Source: Rhodospirillaceae bacterium (GTDB lineage: Bacteria; Pseudomonadota; Alphaproteobacteria; SP197). Taken from it: a DNA stretch of 34,032 nt. The stretch covers positions 1 through 34,032 of the forward strand of contig JABIUG010000525.1 in NCBI GenBank assembly GCA_018700655.1. The letters are read 5' to 3'. The translations under genes and the position numbers were made by a program. The notes below the pieces were generated by a model. The model did no database searches and was not told where the DNA came from. It saw nothing but the letters and a program-made list of their open reading frames with translations. Positions 1-8,322 of the stretch are shown here, one piece after another (the stretch's first letter is position 1; the number at the start of each line of letters is the position of its first letter).

Positions 1-1507
1 AGTAGGATGTCGAGACCGAGACCCTGATGCGATGGCCCGCAGGGAATGACCACGCCATGTCATTGAGCAACACCTCGACGTCGACCGGCTGATCAACCGG
101 CATGTCGGTAATGTCTTCATGGTCGTCGCGATGGGTGAGATTATAAATCTGGTAGGTAACCCTCGCGGCAGTTTCATCGGGCGCGACATCAACCAGGCGA
201 ACGGCAATAAAGCCCTGAGGTTTGTCGATCGAGAGTTTCAGTTTGACAACCGGCTGGCCCATGAACTCGAACCGCTCGTCGAGCGGCTCTGTCTCGAAGA
301 CAAGAGAACGGCCGTCATCCTCACTCTGGTCGATCGCCAGGTCGGGGCTGGACCCGCCCAGGCCGTAAGGGCACCAATTGCCTGCCGCGACCCCAACCGA
401 CTGCCGTGGCTTGACGGTACGTGGCGCATTGCCATCCGACATCAGGGCCCAGGACCGCGAACCAACGTTGGGCGAGGGCCAGATCGCCTCGTCGACCCAA
501 CGTCCTTGCGTCATCTTGAGCATCGCGTCAGGCACGGTGGGTTCGCGCATCCAGACCCGGTACATCGGGTCATCCATGATCCCGTTGTCGACGCCTTTGA
601 GCCAGTGGTCCCACCAACGCAGGCTCTCCTGTAGCCAGCCGATCGCCGGGCCGGGAATTCCGATATGCGGGTACTTGTGGCCCCAGGGGCCGACCAGTCC
701 CTTGCGCGGGCCCTTCAGATGCTTGAGCAGACGCGGCACCGCGTTGGAATAACCGTCCTCCCAGCCGCCAACCGCGAAAACCGCGCAATCGATGTCGTCG
801 TAATTCTCGCAGACCGAGCCGTGCCTCCAATAGTCATCGCGCCGCTGGTGCTGAAGCCAGATGGTCGAGGCAACAGGTTCCCAGCCTTCCATCCGTTCCA
901 TCCACTGCTTGCGCCAGCCATCACCCTGGATCTCGGGATCACCGGGGCGGGCCATGAACTGGAAGAAACCTCCGCCCCAGAACCAGTTGTCGAGCGGAAT
1001 TGCGCCACCCATGAAATGCACGTCATCGGCATAACGGTCATCGGTCGAACAATGGGTGATGATCGCCTTGAGTGCCGGCGGTCGAAGCGCACCAACCTGC
1101 AGCCCGTTGAAACCGCCCCAGGAAATGCCGGTCATCCCGACGGTCCCCGAACACCAGCTCTGTTCTGCGAACCAGGCGATCGCGTCAAACCCGTCCTGCA
1201 GTTCCTGCCGGGTGTATTCGTCGGTGATCTGGCCTTCGGATTCGCCGGTGCCGCGAATATCGAGCCGGATGCATGCATAGCCATGGCCAGCCCACCAGCC
1301 GTGCATCGAATCGTCGCGCATGCGCGTGCCATCGCGCTTTCGGTAGGGAATGTATTCCAGGATCACCGGCACCGGATCATCTTCGGCGTCTTCGGGCATC
1401 CAGATCCGGGCCGACAGCCGCGTTCCATCAGGCATCGGAACCCAGAGATGTTCGATCTCGTGCACTTTGCGCGGGACGTCCGTCACGATTTTGAGTTCGT
1501 CTGCCAT
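1..1507 (-). CDS. CocE/NonD family hydrolase (peptidase S15-like), partial, 3' end beyond window
   Basis: Reverse-strand reading frame open from an ATG at 1507 to the window edge, about 502 residues, C terminus missing. It is an alpha/beta hydrolase of the X-Pro dipeptidyl-peptidase S15 / CocE group, which hydrolyses acyl esters or amide bonds; the substrate is not readable. The N terminus carries PMPDGTRLSARIWMPEDA, then DIRGTGES near residue 84, the nucleophile elbow GISWGGF with Ser129, the acid in GGWEDGY (Asp251) and the base in GPWGHKYP (His277). The beginning of the C-terminal jelly-roll domain is present (FPAGHRIRVSVSTSY at the edge). AGGAAGG lies about 10 bases before the start. It runs in the same direction as fau, 59 bases downstream of it, so co-transcription is possible. 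It is a close paralogue of the complete protein at 25085-27103. Family assignment is firm; specificity is unknown. Confidence 0.93.
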   Translation of the reverse strand, partial: MADELKIVTDVPRKVHEIEHLWVPMPDGTRLSARIWMPEDAEDDPVPVILEYIPYRKRDGTRMRDDSMHGWWAGHGYACIRLDIRGTGESEGQITDEYTRQELQDGFDAIAWFAEQSWCSGTVGMTGISWGGFNGLQVGALRPPALKAIITHCSTDDRYADDVHFMGGAIPLDNWFWGGGFFQFMARPGDPEIQGDGWRKQWMERMEGWEPVASTIWLQHQRRDDYWRHGSVCENYDDIDCAVFAVGGWEDGYSNAVPRLLKHLKGPRKGLVGPWGHKYPHIGIPGPAIGWLQESLRWWDHWLKGVDNGIMDDPMYRVWMREPTVPDAMLKMTQGRWVDEAIWPSPNVGSRSWALMSDGNAPRTVKPRQSVGVAAGNWCPYGLGGSSPDLAIDQSEDDGRSLVFETEPLDERFEFMGQPVVKLKLSIDKPQGFIAVRLVDVAPDETAARVTYQIYNLTHRDDHEDITDMPVDQPVDVEVLLNDMAWSFPAGHRIRVSVSTSY

Positions 1508-1566
1508 CGCCGCTTCGCCTTCCTTCGTTAAAGGTCATCCCGATAGCCCAGGGCAGGAGCCAACCC

Positions 1567-2139
1567 TCAGATTCTCCGGGCACCCTGCTCGGTGACGACC
1601 CAGTCCAGGCGCGCATCATGGTCGTCATGCGGCACGTGGTCGACCTCAAGCCCCGCAAAACAGACTCCAACCGCCATTGTATCGGGATTTCGTTTGCGCA
1701 GCGCGGCAAGCGTCCGATCATAGAACCCGCCACCATAGCCCAACCTGAAGCCGTCACTGTCGTACGCCATCATCGGCACCAGCAACAATTCCGGCTCAAC
1801 CTTCGCGGCATCCAGCGGTGGTGTCGGAATACCCATGGCGCCTTCGACCATGGCGCATTCGGGCGTCCACTCGAGAAAGGTCAACGCTGTCGCCTTGGCC
1901 GTAACCAGCGGCATGCCCACAATGTGGCCCAGCAGATCGGCGACCTCGGCAAACGGCAGCACGTCGAACTCGTCCTTCACCGGCAGATAGGCCGAGATGA
2001 CGGCATCGTCGGGGAATCCGATGGCGTTGAGAAAATGATCGCAGGCCAGTTCACCGGCCTGCGGCAGGGCGGCGTGAAGCGCCTTGCGTTTATTCAGGCA
2101 TTCAGCGCGCAGCTCTGCCTTGTCGTTGTCGATCGTCAT
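1567..2139 (-). CDS. fau: 5-formyltetrahydrofolate cyclo-ligase
   Basis: 190-residue cytosolic enzyme that converts 5-formyl-THF to 5,10-methenyl-THF using ATP, returning a storage folate to one-carbon metabolism. The N terminus has the family pattern of basic residues in AECLNKRKAL. The central part has SAYLPVKDEFDV, and the C-terminal half has the phosphate-binding signature RLGYGGGFYDRTL. Length is normal for the family. The ATG at 2139 lies directly after the 6S RNA gene on the same strand; the zapA - ssrS - fau (ygfA) order is widely conserved in proteobacteria and supports both calls. Translation probably follows processing or read-through of the 6S transcript. No motif is missing. Confidence 0.93.
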   Translation of the reverse strand: MTIDNDKAELRAECLNKRKALHAALPQAGELACDHFLNAIGFPDDAVISAYLPVKDEFDVLPFAEVADLLGHIVGMPLVTAKATALTFLEWTPECAMVEGAMGIPTPPLDAAKVEPELLLVPMMAYDSDGFRLGYGGGFYDRTLAALRKRNPDTMAVGVCFAGLEVDHVPHDDHDARLDWVVTEQGARRI

Positions 2140-2146
2140 GGGAAGA

Positions 2147-2325
2147 GTTGTGGGGCGGCACCGCCATGGCCGTCAACCATTACGCATTCCACCGTGACCT
2201 GCTTTTGCAGGTGGGCGCCGTAATAACGAGGGCACACCCCCGCCAGGGACAGCTCCCGGGTAATATGCATTGGCCCCAGGGAATTAGTAGATCAACGCAC
2301 CGGGCAGACGACCGCCCCGGAGACT
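2147..2325 (-). ncRNA. ssrS: 6S RNA
   Basis: The gap between zapA and fau, where 6S RNA sits in many proteobacteria, holds a sequence that folds as a long rod. On the reverse strand the 5' arm begins near 2322 with CCGGGGCGG and GGTCGTC; it pairs with GACGGCC and CCGCCCC near the 3' end (ggggcgg at 2152-2158 on the plus strand). TGGGGCC pairs with GGCGCCCA with one bulged base to form the upper stem. Between upper and lower stems the 3' strand holds a small hairpin, ACCTGC-AAAA-GCAGGT, at the position of the E. coli central-bubble hairpin. 6S RNA mimics an open promoter and holds sigma70 RNA polymerase in stationary phase. Ends are estimates within about 10 bases. I found no convincing -35/-10 pair upstream, only TAATAG-like bases near 2328-2335. 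Confidence 0.85.
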
Positions 2326-2356
2326 TTCTATTACAGATTTCAGGAGAACGATATCG

Positions 2357-2367
2357 CTAGAGCAGAT
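2357..2367 (+). repeat. CTAGAGCAGAT motif, copy 1
   Basis: Eleven-base sequence in the short gap between 6S RNA and zapA. The identical eleven bases occur at 20100-20110 in another intergenic gap, where they form one arm of a hairpin. Here no matching arm is visible. Alphaproteobacterial genomes often carry short dispersed intergenic repeats of this general look; assignment to such a family is a guess. Confidence 0.35.
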
Positions 2368-2403
2368 TGACAGCAGATTCGGGCCGGTCAGACGCAGGGG
2401 TAG

Positions 2404-2727
2404 TCAGGAGGCCTCAAGCCGTTCTGCCAGCTTGTCGAGCCGTTCCGCCAGGGCTTCGATCGACGACGCTCGCTTGCCGCTGCCGTTATCGGCCTTGGGT
2501 CCGCCGGCTTTCGGCGTTCCGCCTTCGCGCTGTTCCCAGAGCTCATCGGCCAGCAGCAGGCTCACCATCACCAGCAGCCGCTGATCACCGACATTGCCCA
2601 AAGCGCCGACCAGTTCCTGAACCTTGCTGTCGACATAGGAAGCAAGCCCGGCGATGCGTTCCTCTTCGCCATCGCCGCATGCCACCTGATAGCTGCGCCC
2701 GTGAATCTGGACATTGACCTGGGCCAT
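2404..2727 (-). CDS. zapA: Cell division protein ZapA
   Basis: 107-residue protein that bundles FtsZ protofilaments at midcell. The N-terminal globular part shows the family pattern VNVQIHGRSYQVACGDGEEERI followed by ASYVDSKV, and then a helical segment (RLLVMVSLLLADELWEQ) of the type that makes the ZapA tetramer coiled coil. The last 40 residues are a low-complexity linker and a heptad-like end (ALAERLDKLAERLEAS). It begins with ATG three bases after the stop of the coiled-coil gene at 2731-2979, so the two are translated from one message, followed by the 6S RNA gene. Length is normal. Confidence 0.92.
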   Translation of the reverse strand: MAQVNVQIHGRSYQVACGDGEEERIAGLASYVDSKVQELVGALGNVGDQRLLVMVSLLLADELWEQREGGTPKAGGPKADNGSGKRASSIEALAERLDKLAERLEAS

Positions 2728-2730
2728 CGC

Positions 2731-2979
2731 CTAACTCCCCAGCACGGATTTGAGTTCGCCAATCACACCGTCGAGTCGCCCGCTGACGTCGATCACGCGC
2801 CCTTCAAGGTCCTTGTGGTCCTTTTTGGCGCTGTCGAGTGCGGTGCTCAAACGGCGATTCTCGCCTTCCAGTTCCTGCAAAGCTTCTCCGTCCGTCCCAT
2901 TGGACAAACGAGTCAGTGCCGCCTCCAGACGTGTGATCGCCTGGTCGAGCTTCGCGATGGCTTTATCCTCGGTGCTCAT
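2731..2979 (-). CDS. Small coiled-coil protein (DUF4164-like), probable ZapA partner
   Basis: 82 residues, almost wholly heptad-like helix: LDQAITRLEAALTRL near the start, EALQELEGENRRL in the middle, GRLDGVIGELKSVLGS at the end. No signal peptide or membrane segment. The start is set at ATG 2979; longer upstream extensions would run through the promoter region shared with tkt and have non-helical composition. Small coiled-coil proteins of this size stand directly upstream of zapA in many alphaproteobacteria and are annotated DUF4164; a ZapB-like role as a layer on ZapA is an inference from size, helix and position. The spacing to zapA is only 3 bases. Confidence 0.82.
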   Translation of the reverse strand: MSTEDKAIAKLDQAITRLEAALTRLSNGTDGEALQELEGENRRLSTALDSAKKDHKDLEGRVIDVSGRLDGVIGELKSVLGS

Positions 2980-3140
2980 TGTCTGCCTTGGATCAATACC
3001 TTGCCGCCGGTTCCAAAGATAACGGCTTATCGACCTTGGATAAAGCGACTCTGGACAACTGTCGAATCGGAACGTTCTTGGGCCAACATGCCGGTTGACG
3101 CTCTGGGACGGCAAAGCCAAGGTGCGCCGGGATCGGATCA

Positions 3141-3157
3141 GGCCTTCTGGGGGCCTC
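3141..3157 (+). other. Small hairpin in the tkt leader
   Basis: AGGCC and GGCCT form a perfect 5-bp stem around a 7-base loop, 22 bases before the probable tkt GTG start. It would lie in the 5' leader of the tkt message. It is too short to be called a terminator and has no U tract; a minor effect on ribosome access is the only suggestion I can make. Confidence 0.25.
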
Positions 3158-3178
3158 CATTTGCCGGAGAAAACGGAC

Positions 3179-5170
3179 GTGAACGACAGCGCGACGGGCC
3201 AGGTTTCGGAACGTGCGATGGCCAACGCCATTCGCACCCTTGCAATGGATGCCGTACAGGCAGCCAAAAGCGGACACCCCGGCATGCCCATGGGCATGGC
3301 CGATGTCGCTACGGTTCTGTTCACCCGATATCTGAAATACGACCCGGCAGATCCCGCCTGGCCGGACCGCGACCGCTTCGTTCTCTCGGCAGGTCACGGC
3401 TCCATGCTGATCTATGCCCTGCTCCATCTCACCGGCTATGCCGACATGACGATGGACGAGATCCGCAATTTCCGTCAGCTCGGCAGCAAAACCGCCGGTC
3501 ATCCCGAATACGGCCATGCGGCAGGCATCGAGATGACCACCGGGCCATTGGGTCAGGGCGTCGCGACAGCCGTCGGCATGGCGCTGGCCGAACGCATACT
3601 CGCCGCCCGATTCGGTGACATCGTCGATCACGACACCTATGTCATCGCAGGTGACGGCTGCCTGATGGAAGGCGTCAGTCACGAAGCGGCCTCGCTCGCG
3701 GGTCATCTCAAGCTCAATCGCCTGATCGTGCTGTTTGACAACAATCAGATCTCGATCGACGGTCCGACCTCCCTTTCGGAGTCCGACGACACGCTGAAAC
3801 GTTTCGATGCGTATGGTTGGGCGACCGAGCGGGTCGACGGCCACGATCACGACGCCGTTGGCGCCGCCATCGAGCGCGCCAAGACAAGCGACAAACCAAG
3901 CCTGATCGCCTGCCGCACCGTGATCGGTTACGGCGCACCGACCAAGGAAGGCACCTCGGCAACCCACGGCGCGCCCCTGGGCGACGAAGAAATCGCCGGG
4001 ACCCGCGCCAAACTTGACTGGCCCTGGGAACCGTTTGTGATTCCCAACGATATTCTTTCGGCCTGGCGCGCTGCCGGTGGCCGGGGCGCCGCAACCCGCG
4101 CTTCCTGGGAGACCGCGCTGGCCGCACTTGACGCCGGCACCCGCGATGAGTTCACCCGCCGCATGGCAGGCGATGTCTCCGCATCGGCCCGCAAGGCGAC
4201 CGCCGACCACATTGCCGCCCTGATCGCCGAACCCAAGACAGTCGCAACACGCAAGGCCAGCGAACTGGCCCTTGAGGCGCTCACTGCCACCCTGCCCGAG
4301 ATGGTCGGCGGCTCGGCCGACCTCACCGGTTCCAACAACACACGCACCAAACCGATGAAAGACGTGGCTCCGGGTGACTATGACGGCTCCTACATCCGCT
4401 ACGGAGTGCGCGAACACGGTATGGCCGCCGCCATGTCTGGCATGGCGCTCCACGGCGGCATCATTCCCTTCGGCGGCACCTTCCTGGTGTTCACCGATTA
4501 CTGCCGCCCCTCGATTCGCCTGGCGGCACTCATGGGCCTGCGGGTTATCTATGTCATGACCCATGACTCGATCGGTCTGGGCGAAGATGGCCCGACCCAC
4601 CAACCGGTCGAACATCTCGCCAGCCTGCGTGTCATTCCCAACCTCAACGTCTTCCGTCCCGCCGATGTCGTCGAAACGGCAGAGTGCTGGGAGCTCGCCC
4701 TAGATGCCCGCAGCACGCCTTCGGTCATCGCACTGACGCGCCAGAACCTGCCGCAGGTCCGCACGGAAGCGGTCGACGGCAACCTCTGCGCCAAGGGTGC
4801 TTATGTCCTGCGTGACGCCGACGGGGACCATCAAGCCACAATCCTCGCCAGCGGCTCGGAAATCGAAATCGCCCTGGCCGCGCGCGACACCCTGCAGGCC
4901 GATAGTGTCGGCACCCGGGTAGTCTCCGTGCCCAGTTGGGAACTTTTCGCCCAACAGGATGACGCCTACCGCGCTGAGGTCGTCGACACTTCCAAGGCCC
5001 TGGTTGCGGTCGAGGCTGCTTCGACATTTGGCTGGTCACAACTGGTCGGTGACAAGGGCGGCGTCGTCGGCATGACCGGCTTTGGCGCTTCGGCACCGAT
5101 CAAGGCGCTTTATGAGAGCTTTGGCATCACACCCCAGGCGGTCGTCGCAGCAGTGCGCGAACGCCTCTAG
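3179..5170 (+). CDS. tkt: Transketolase
   Basis: 663-residue thiamine-diphosphate enzyme that moves two-carbon ketol units between sugar phosphates in the pentose phosphate pathway or Calvin cycle. The start is placed at GTG 3179 because GGAG stands 9 bases before it and the frame upstream gives residues unlike any transketolase. N-terminal domain: ANAIRTLAMDAVQAAKSGHPGMPMG, then AGHGSMLIYALLHLTGY, and the ThDP/Mg motif GDGCLMEGVSHEAASLAGH ending in DNN. Middle domain: GVREHGMAAAMSGMALHGG with the catalytic Glu, then THDSIGLGEDGPTHQPVEHL. The C-terminal domain ends VVAAVRERL. Length is normal. It leads the tkt-gap-pgk-fba series on the plus strand. Whether it serves a Calvin cycle cannot be told, since no RuBisCO or phosphoribulokinase gene is in the window. 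Confidence 0.95.
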   Translation: MNDSATGQVSERAMANAIRTLAMDAVQAAKSGHPGMPMGMADVATVLFTRYLKYDPADPAWPDRDRFVLSAGHGSMLIYALLHLTGYADMTMDEIRNFRQLGSKTAGHPEYGHAAGIEMTTGPLGQGVATAVGMALAERILAARFGDIVDHDTYVIAGDGCLMEGVSHEAASLAGHLKLNRLIVLFDNNQISIDGPTSLSESDDTLKRFDAYGWATERVDGHDHDAVGAAIERAKTSDKPSLIACRTVIGYGAPTKEGTSATHGAPLGDEEIAGTRAKLDWPWEPFVIPNDILSAWRAAGGRGAATRASWETALAALDAGTRDEFTRRMAGDVSASARKATADHIAALIAEPKTVATRKASELALEALTATLPEMVGGSADLTGSNNTRTKPMKDVAPGDYDGSYIRYGVREHGMAAAMSGMALHGGIIPFGGTFLVFTDYCRPSIRLAALMGLRVIYVMTHDSIGLGEDGPTHQPVEHLASLRVIPNLNVFRPADVVETAECWELALDARSTPSVIALTRQNLPQVRTEAVDGNLCAKGAYVLRDADGDHQATILASGSEIEIALAARDTLQADSVGTRVVSVPSWELFAQQDDAYRAEVVDTSKALVAVEAASTFGWSQLVGDKGGVVGMTGFGASAPIKALYESFGITPQAVVAAVRERL

Positions 5171-5265
5171 ATCCGCCAGGGCCAAGCCGACAAGACGACA
5201 TCGCGTGATCTGGAATAGGATCGAGCCATCAGGTTGGAGACCGCCACAATAGTTGCCTCAGGATT

Positions 5266-5984
5266 TTGCTGCCCGCTCTCCTCGTCCTCGCCTCGGCCCG
5301 CGCGGTGCTGGCCGATACGCTGGAGCCATTAACGGTAGCAGTTGGCCTTTCGCTTCCGCCCTATGTCATCGCCGAGGAACGGCGAGGCATGGAATACGAC
5401 ATTGTCCGTGAAGCTCTCGAGGCGGCCAGTTTCAAGATGGTCCCGATTTTCATGGCCTTCGGCGCCGTGCCCGAGGCAATCGCCGCCGGAGAGGTGGAGG
5501 CGGCCATGACCTTTGGCGCCGATACCGAGTTCGACGTCGCGCTTTCGGCGGTCCACATCGTTTACCACAATCAGGCCATGACGCTGGCGAGCAGCGGCCT
5601 TGCGATCGACCGGATCGGCGACCTCGAGGGCAAATCGATCCTCGCCTTTCAGAACGCCACGCTTTACCTGCCGGCCCTTACCGCGATGCCGTCGCCGATA
5701 ACCCGGACTATGCCGAAGTTGCCGAGCAATACCGCCAGAACCTCGCGCTCTTCACCGGCGAGGTTGAAGTCGCAGTTGCCGACATCAACATTTTCAACTG
5801 GTTCAGCCATGACAGCCGCGTCACATCTGCTTACGACGCCGATCACGCAATCTTCCCGCCGACGCCCTACCATGTCGCCTTCATCTCCGATGGCGCCCGC
5901 GATGCCTTCGATCAGGCGCTCGAAGCCATGAAGGCATCGGGTCGCTACGACGAGATCATCGCTGCCTATGGCGGTGTGCAATAG
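5266..5984 (+). pseudogene. Periplasmic amino-acid-type solute-binding protein, frameshifted
   Basis: The 5' part encodes a hydrophobic leader ending AVLA-DT and then LTVAVGLSLPPYVIAEERRGMEYDIVREAL, typical of the polar amino-acid ABC transporter binding-protein fold (SBP_bac_3), followed by DLEGKSILAFQNATLYLP. Near 5677 the frame is lost. The next frame (codons from 5679) continues as YRDAVADNPDYAEVAEQYR, GEVEVAVADINIFNWF and ends SGRYDEIIAAYGGVQ at the TAG 5982-5984, which is the expected C-terminal half. One missing base between 5674 and 5680 explains the change. The start is also weak: only a TTG at 5266 precedes the leader, and an in-frame stop stands at 5206. Corrected length is about 239 residues. 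No transporter permease or ATPase gene is adjacent. A decayed gene or a sequence error are both possible. Confidence 0.8.
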
Positions 5985-6004
5985 CGGGCCATCCCCAACG
6001 CAGT

Positions 6005-6033
6005 TTGACCCCCGTGCGCGCCGTCGTTAGGAA
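6005..6033 (+). promoter_or_regulatory. Putative sigma70-type promoter of gap-pgk
   Basis: TTGACC at 6005-6010, a 17-base spacer, and TAGGAA at 6028-6033, 54 bases before the gap start. The -35 box is good and the -10 box is poor. It is the only reasonable pair in the 103-base gap between the broken binding-protein gene and gap. Confidence 0.4.
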
Positions 6034-6087
6034 GGCCGCAATCATTCACCAGCCCGCTGCACCAAAGGCGCAGCCCGGAGGTTCAGC

Positions 6088-7095
6088 ATGACCATTCGTG
6101 TCGGTATCAATGGATTCGGTCGTATTGGCCGCCTTGTGTTTCGCGCCGCCATGGAGGCTAAACGCAAGGATATTGAGTTTGTTGCGATCAACGATCTGGG
6201 ATCGGCTGAGGCCAATGCCAGACTGTTGAAGTACGACTCGGTGCACGGTGCCTATCCCGGCAAGATCAGCTCGACCAAGAATACCATCCGGGTCGACGGC
6301 AAGAGCGTGCGCGTTCTGGCCGAGCGCAATCCGGCCGATCTGCCCTGGGGCGATCTCGGCGTCGATATCGTGTTCGAATGCACCGGCATCTTTGCTTCGA
6401 AGGAAAAGGCCTCGGCCCATCTCGCCGCCGGCGCAAAGAAGGTCCTGGTTTCGGCCCCGGCATCGGGTGCCGACATCACCGTGGTCTACGGCATCAACCA
6501 CAACAAGATGCGCAAGAGCCACACGGTCATCTCCAACGCTTCGTGCACGACCAACTGCCTGGCTCCGGTTGCCGCGATCCTCGACGAAACCGTCGGCATC
6601 AAACACGGCTTCATGACGACCATCCACGCCTTCACCGGTGATCAGCGCACGGTCGACACCCTGCACGCCGATCCCCATCGCGCACGCGCCGCCTCGGTTT
6701 CGATGATCCCGACCTCGACCGGTGCCGCCAAGGCCGTCGGCCTGGTCCTGCCCCAGCTCGACGGCAAGCTTGATGGCACCTCGATCCGTGTGCCCACGCC
6801 CAATGTCAGCCTGATCGATTTCAAGATCGAGGCGAAGAAGGACACCACGCCCGAAGCGATCAACGCCGCCATGGTCAAGGCGTCCAAAGGCAAGCTCAAA
6901 GGTGTTCTGGCAATCAACGACGAGCCGCTGGTCTCGATCGACTTCAACCACAATCCCGCCAGCTCGACCTTCGATGTCGGGCAGACCAAGGTGATCGACA
7001 AACGTCTTGTCCGTGTCCTTGCCTGGTATGACAACGAGTGGGGTTTCTCGAACCGCATGAGCGACACCGCCGTCGCCCTCGGCAAGCTGCTCTAA
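6088..7095 (+). CDS. gap: Glyceraldehyde-3-phosphate dehydrogenase, type I
   Basis: 335 residues; oxidises glyceraldehyde 3-phosphate to 1,3-bisphosphoglycerate with NAD(P). The Rossmann start is VGINGFGRIGRLVFRA, then FVAINDL with Asp36, which favours NAD over NADP in this family. The catalytic site is SNASCTTNCLAP with Cys153, and the partner His lies in TTIHAFTGDQ. Substrate-binding ATG-type residues follow in SMIPTSTGAAKAVGLVLPQL. The end has the usual WYDNEWGFSNRM. GGAGG at 6077-6081 fits the ATG at 6088. It is followed after 10 bases by pgk in one operon. Length and motifs are complete. Confidence 0.97.
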   Translation: MTIRVGINGFGRIGRLVFRAAMEAKRKDIEFVAINDLGSAEANARLLKYDSVHGAYPGKISSTKNTIRVDGKSVRVLAERNPADLPWGDLGVDIVFECTGIFASKEKASAHLAAGAKKVLVSAPASGADITVVYGINHNKMRKSHTVISNASCTTNCLAPVAAILDETVGIKHGFMTTIHAFTGDQRTVDTLHADPHRARAASVSMIPTSTGAAKAVGLVLPQLDGKLDGTSIRVPTPNVSLIDFKIEAKKDTTPEAINAAMVKASKGKLKGVLAINDEPLVSIDFNHNPASSTFDVGQTKVIDKRLVRVLAWYDNEWGFSNRMSDTAVALGKLL

Positions 7096-7105
7096 GGCGG
7101 TATCC

Positions 7106-8305
7106 GTGAGCGCTTTCCGCACGCTGGATGATCTCGCGGTCGCCGGCAAGAAGGTCCTTGTTCGTCTCGACCTCAATGTTCCCATGAAGGACGGCAGGGT
7201 CACCGACAGCACGCGCATCGAACGTGCCATGCCGACCGTGTGCGAACTCACACAGGCCGGTGCGCGCGTCGTGATCCTGTGCCACTTCGGTCGACCGAAG
7301 GGTCAGATTGTCCCGGAATTGTCGCTCGCTCCTGTGGCAGAAGCGGCATCGGTCGCCCTTGGACAACCGGTTGCCTTTGCGACCGATTGCACAGGCCCGG
7401 CGTCACACACGGTCGTGGCGGCGATGGCAGATGGTGATGTCGCCATGCTCGAAAACCTGCGATTCGAGGCTGGCGAGGAAGGCAACGATGCCGGCTTTGC
7501 CGATGCACTGGCGGCACATGGCGACATCTTCGTGAACGAAGCCTTTTCTGCCGCGCACCGCGCCCACGCTTCGGTCGTCGGGCTGCCGGCACGTCTGCCG
7601 TCGGCTGCCGGGCGTCTGATGCAGCAGGAACTCGAAGCCCTCGGCAGCGCTCTTGGAAAACCAGCGCGCCCGCTTGCCGCGGTGGTCGGCGGCGCCAAGG
7701 TTTCGACCAAACTCGACCTGCTCGGCAACCTCGTGGCTAAGGTCGATCTGCTCGCGATCGGCGGCGGCATGGCCAACACCTTCCTTGCCGCACAGGGCAT
7801 CGAGGTCGGGGCTTCGCTGTGCGAACACGAGATGACCGGTACCGCGCGCGAGATCATGGCAAAAGCAAACGAAGCGGGATGCACGATCGTACTCCCGACC
7901 GATGCGATCGTTGCGGAACGGTTCGAATCGGGGGCACCTGCCGATGTGGTCCCGGTCGATGCCGTACCCGCCGGAAGCATGATCCTCGATGTCGGCCCCG
8001 CCAGCGCGAACGATCTGGCAACCCGTCTGGCCGATTGCCGCACCCTGGTCTGGAACGGCCCGATGGGCGCGTTCGAGCTCGAAGGATTTGACGGCGGCAC
8101 CAACACCGTGGCCCGGGCAGCTGCCGCACTGACGGCTGATGGCAAGCTGCTCTCGGTCGCCGGTGGCGGCGACACGGTTGCCGCGCTGGCTCATGCCGGA
8201 GCGCTCGAACGGTTTTCTTATGTCTCGACCGCCGGCGGCGCTTTTCTCGAGTGGCTCGAAGGCAAGGCCCTGCCCGGTGTCGCTGCCTTGGAATCAGCCG
8301 GCTGA
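7106..8305 (+). CDS. pgk: Phosphoglycerate kinase
   Basis: 399-residue monomeric kinase converting 1,3-bisphosphoglycerate and ADP to 3-phosphoglycerate and ATP. N-terminal domain: KKVLVRLDLNVPMKDGRV, then CHFGRPKG and LENLRFEAGEEGND. Nucleotide-binding domain: AVVGGAKVSTKLDLLGNL, IGGGMANTFLAAQG, LVWNGPMGAFELEGFD and AGGGDTVAAL near the end. The start is GTG at 7106, 10 bases after the gap stop; no better start exists. It ends 17 bases before the stop of the convergent UbiD-type gene. In related genomes fba usually follows; here a reverse-strand module of about 4 kb intervenes. Confidence 0.97.
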   Translation: MSAFRTLDDLAVAGKKVLVRLDLNVPMKDGRVTDSTRIERAMPTVCELTQAGARVVILCHFGRPKGQIVPELSLAPVAEAASVALGQPVAFATDCTGPASHTVVAAMADGDVAMLENLRFEAGEEGNDAGFADALAAHGDIFVNEAFSAAHRAHASVVGLPARLPSAAGRLMQQELEALGSALGKPARPLAAVVGGAKVSTKLDLLGNLVAKVDLLAIGGGMANTFLAAQGIEVGASLCEHEMTGTAREIMAKANEAGCTIVLPTDAIVAERFESGAPADVVPVDAVPAGSMILDVGPASANDLATRLADCRTLVWNGPMGAFELEGFDGGTNTVARAAAALTADGKLLSVAGGGDTVAALAHAGALERFSYVSTAGGAFLEWLEGKALPGVAALESAG

Positions 8306-8322
8306 TCGTTTCCGGCTTTCGC

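Noticed and set aside
119..1531. Plus-strand open frames in the first 1.5 kb
   Set aside because: The reverse strand encodes a CocE/NonD hydrolase with a full catalytic triad that continues beyond the window.
2993..4615. Long reverse-strand open frame (540 codons) opposite transketolase
   Set aside because: Its product has no family motifs and low-complexity, His/Gly-rich composition; it is a by-product of GC-rich codon use in tkt, whose motifs are complete.
5670..5685. Programmed -1 frameshift in the solute-binding protein gene
   Set aside because: No slippery heptamer or following pseudoknot is visible, and binding proteins are not known to use frameshifting; a missing base is simpler.
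6046..7251. Reverse-strand open frame across gap and pgk
   Set aside because: Antisense shadow; the plus strand encodes complete gap with catalytic Cys153 and the start of pgk.
8293..8306. Perfect palindrome ATCAGCC/GGCTGAT at the end of pgk
   Set aside because: It has no loop or U tract and lies in coding sequence; too little to call a terminator or operator.
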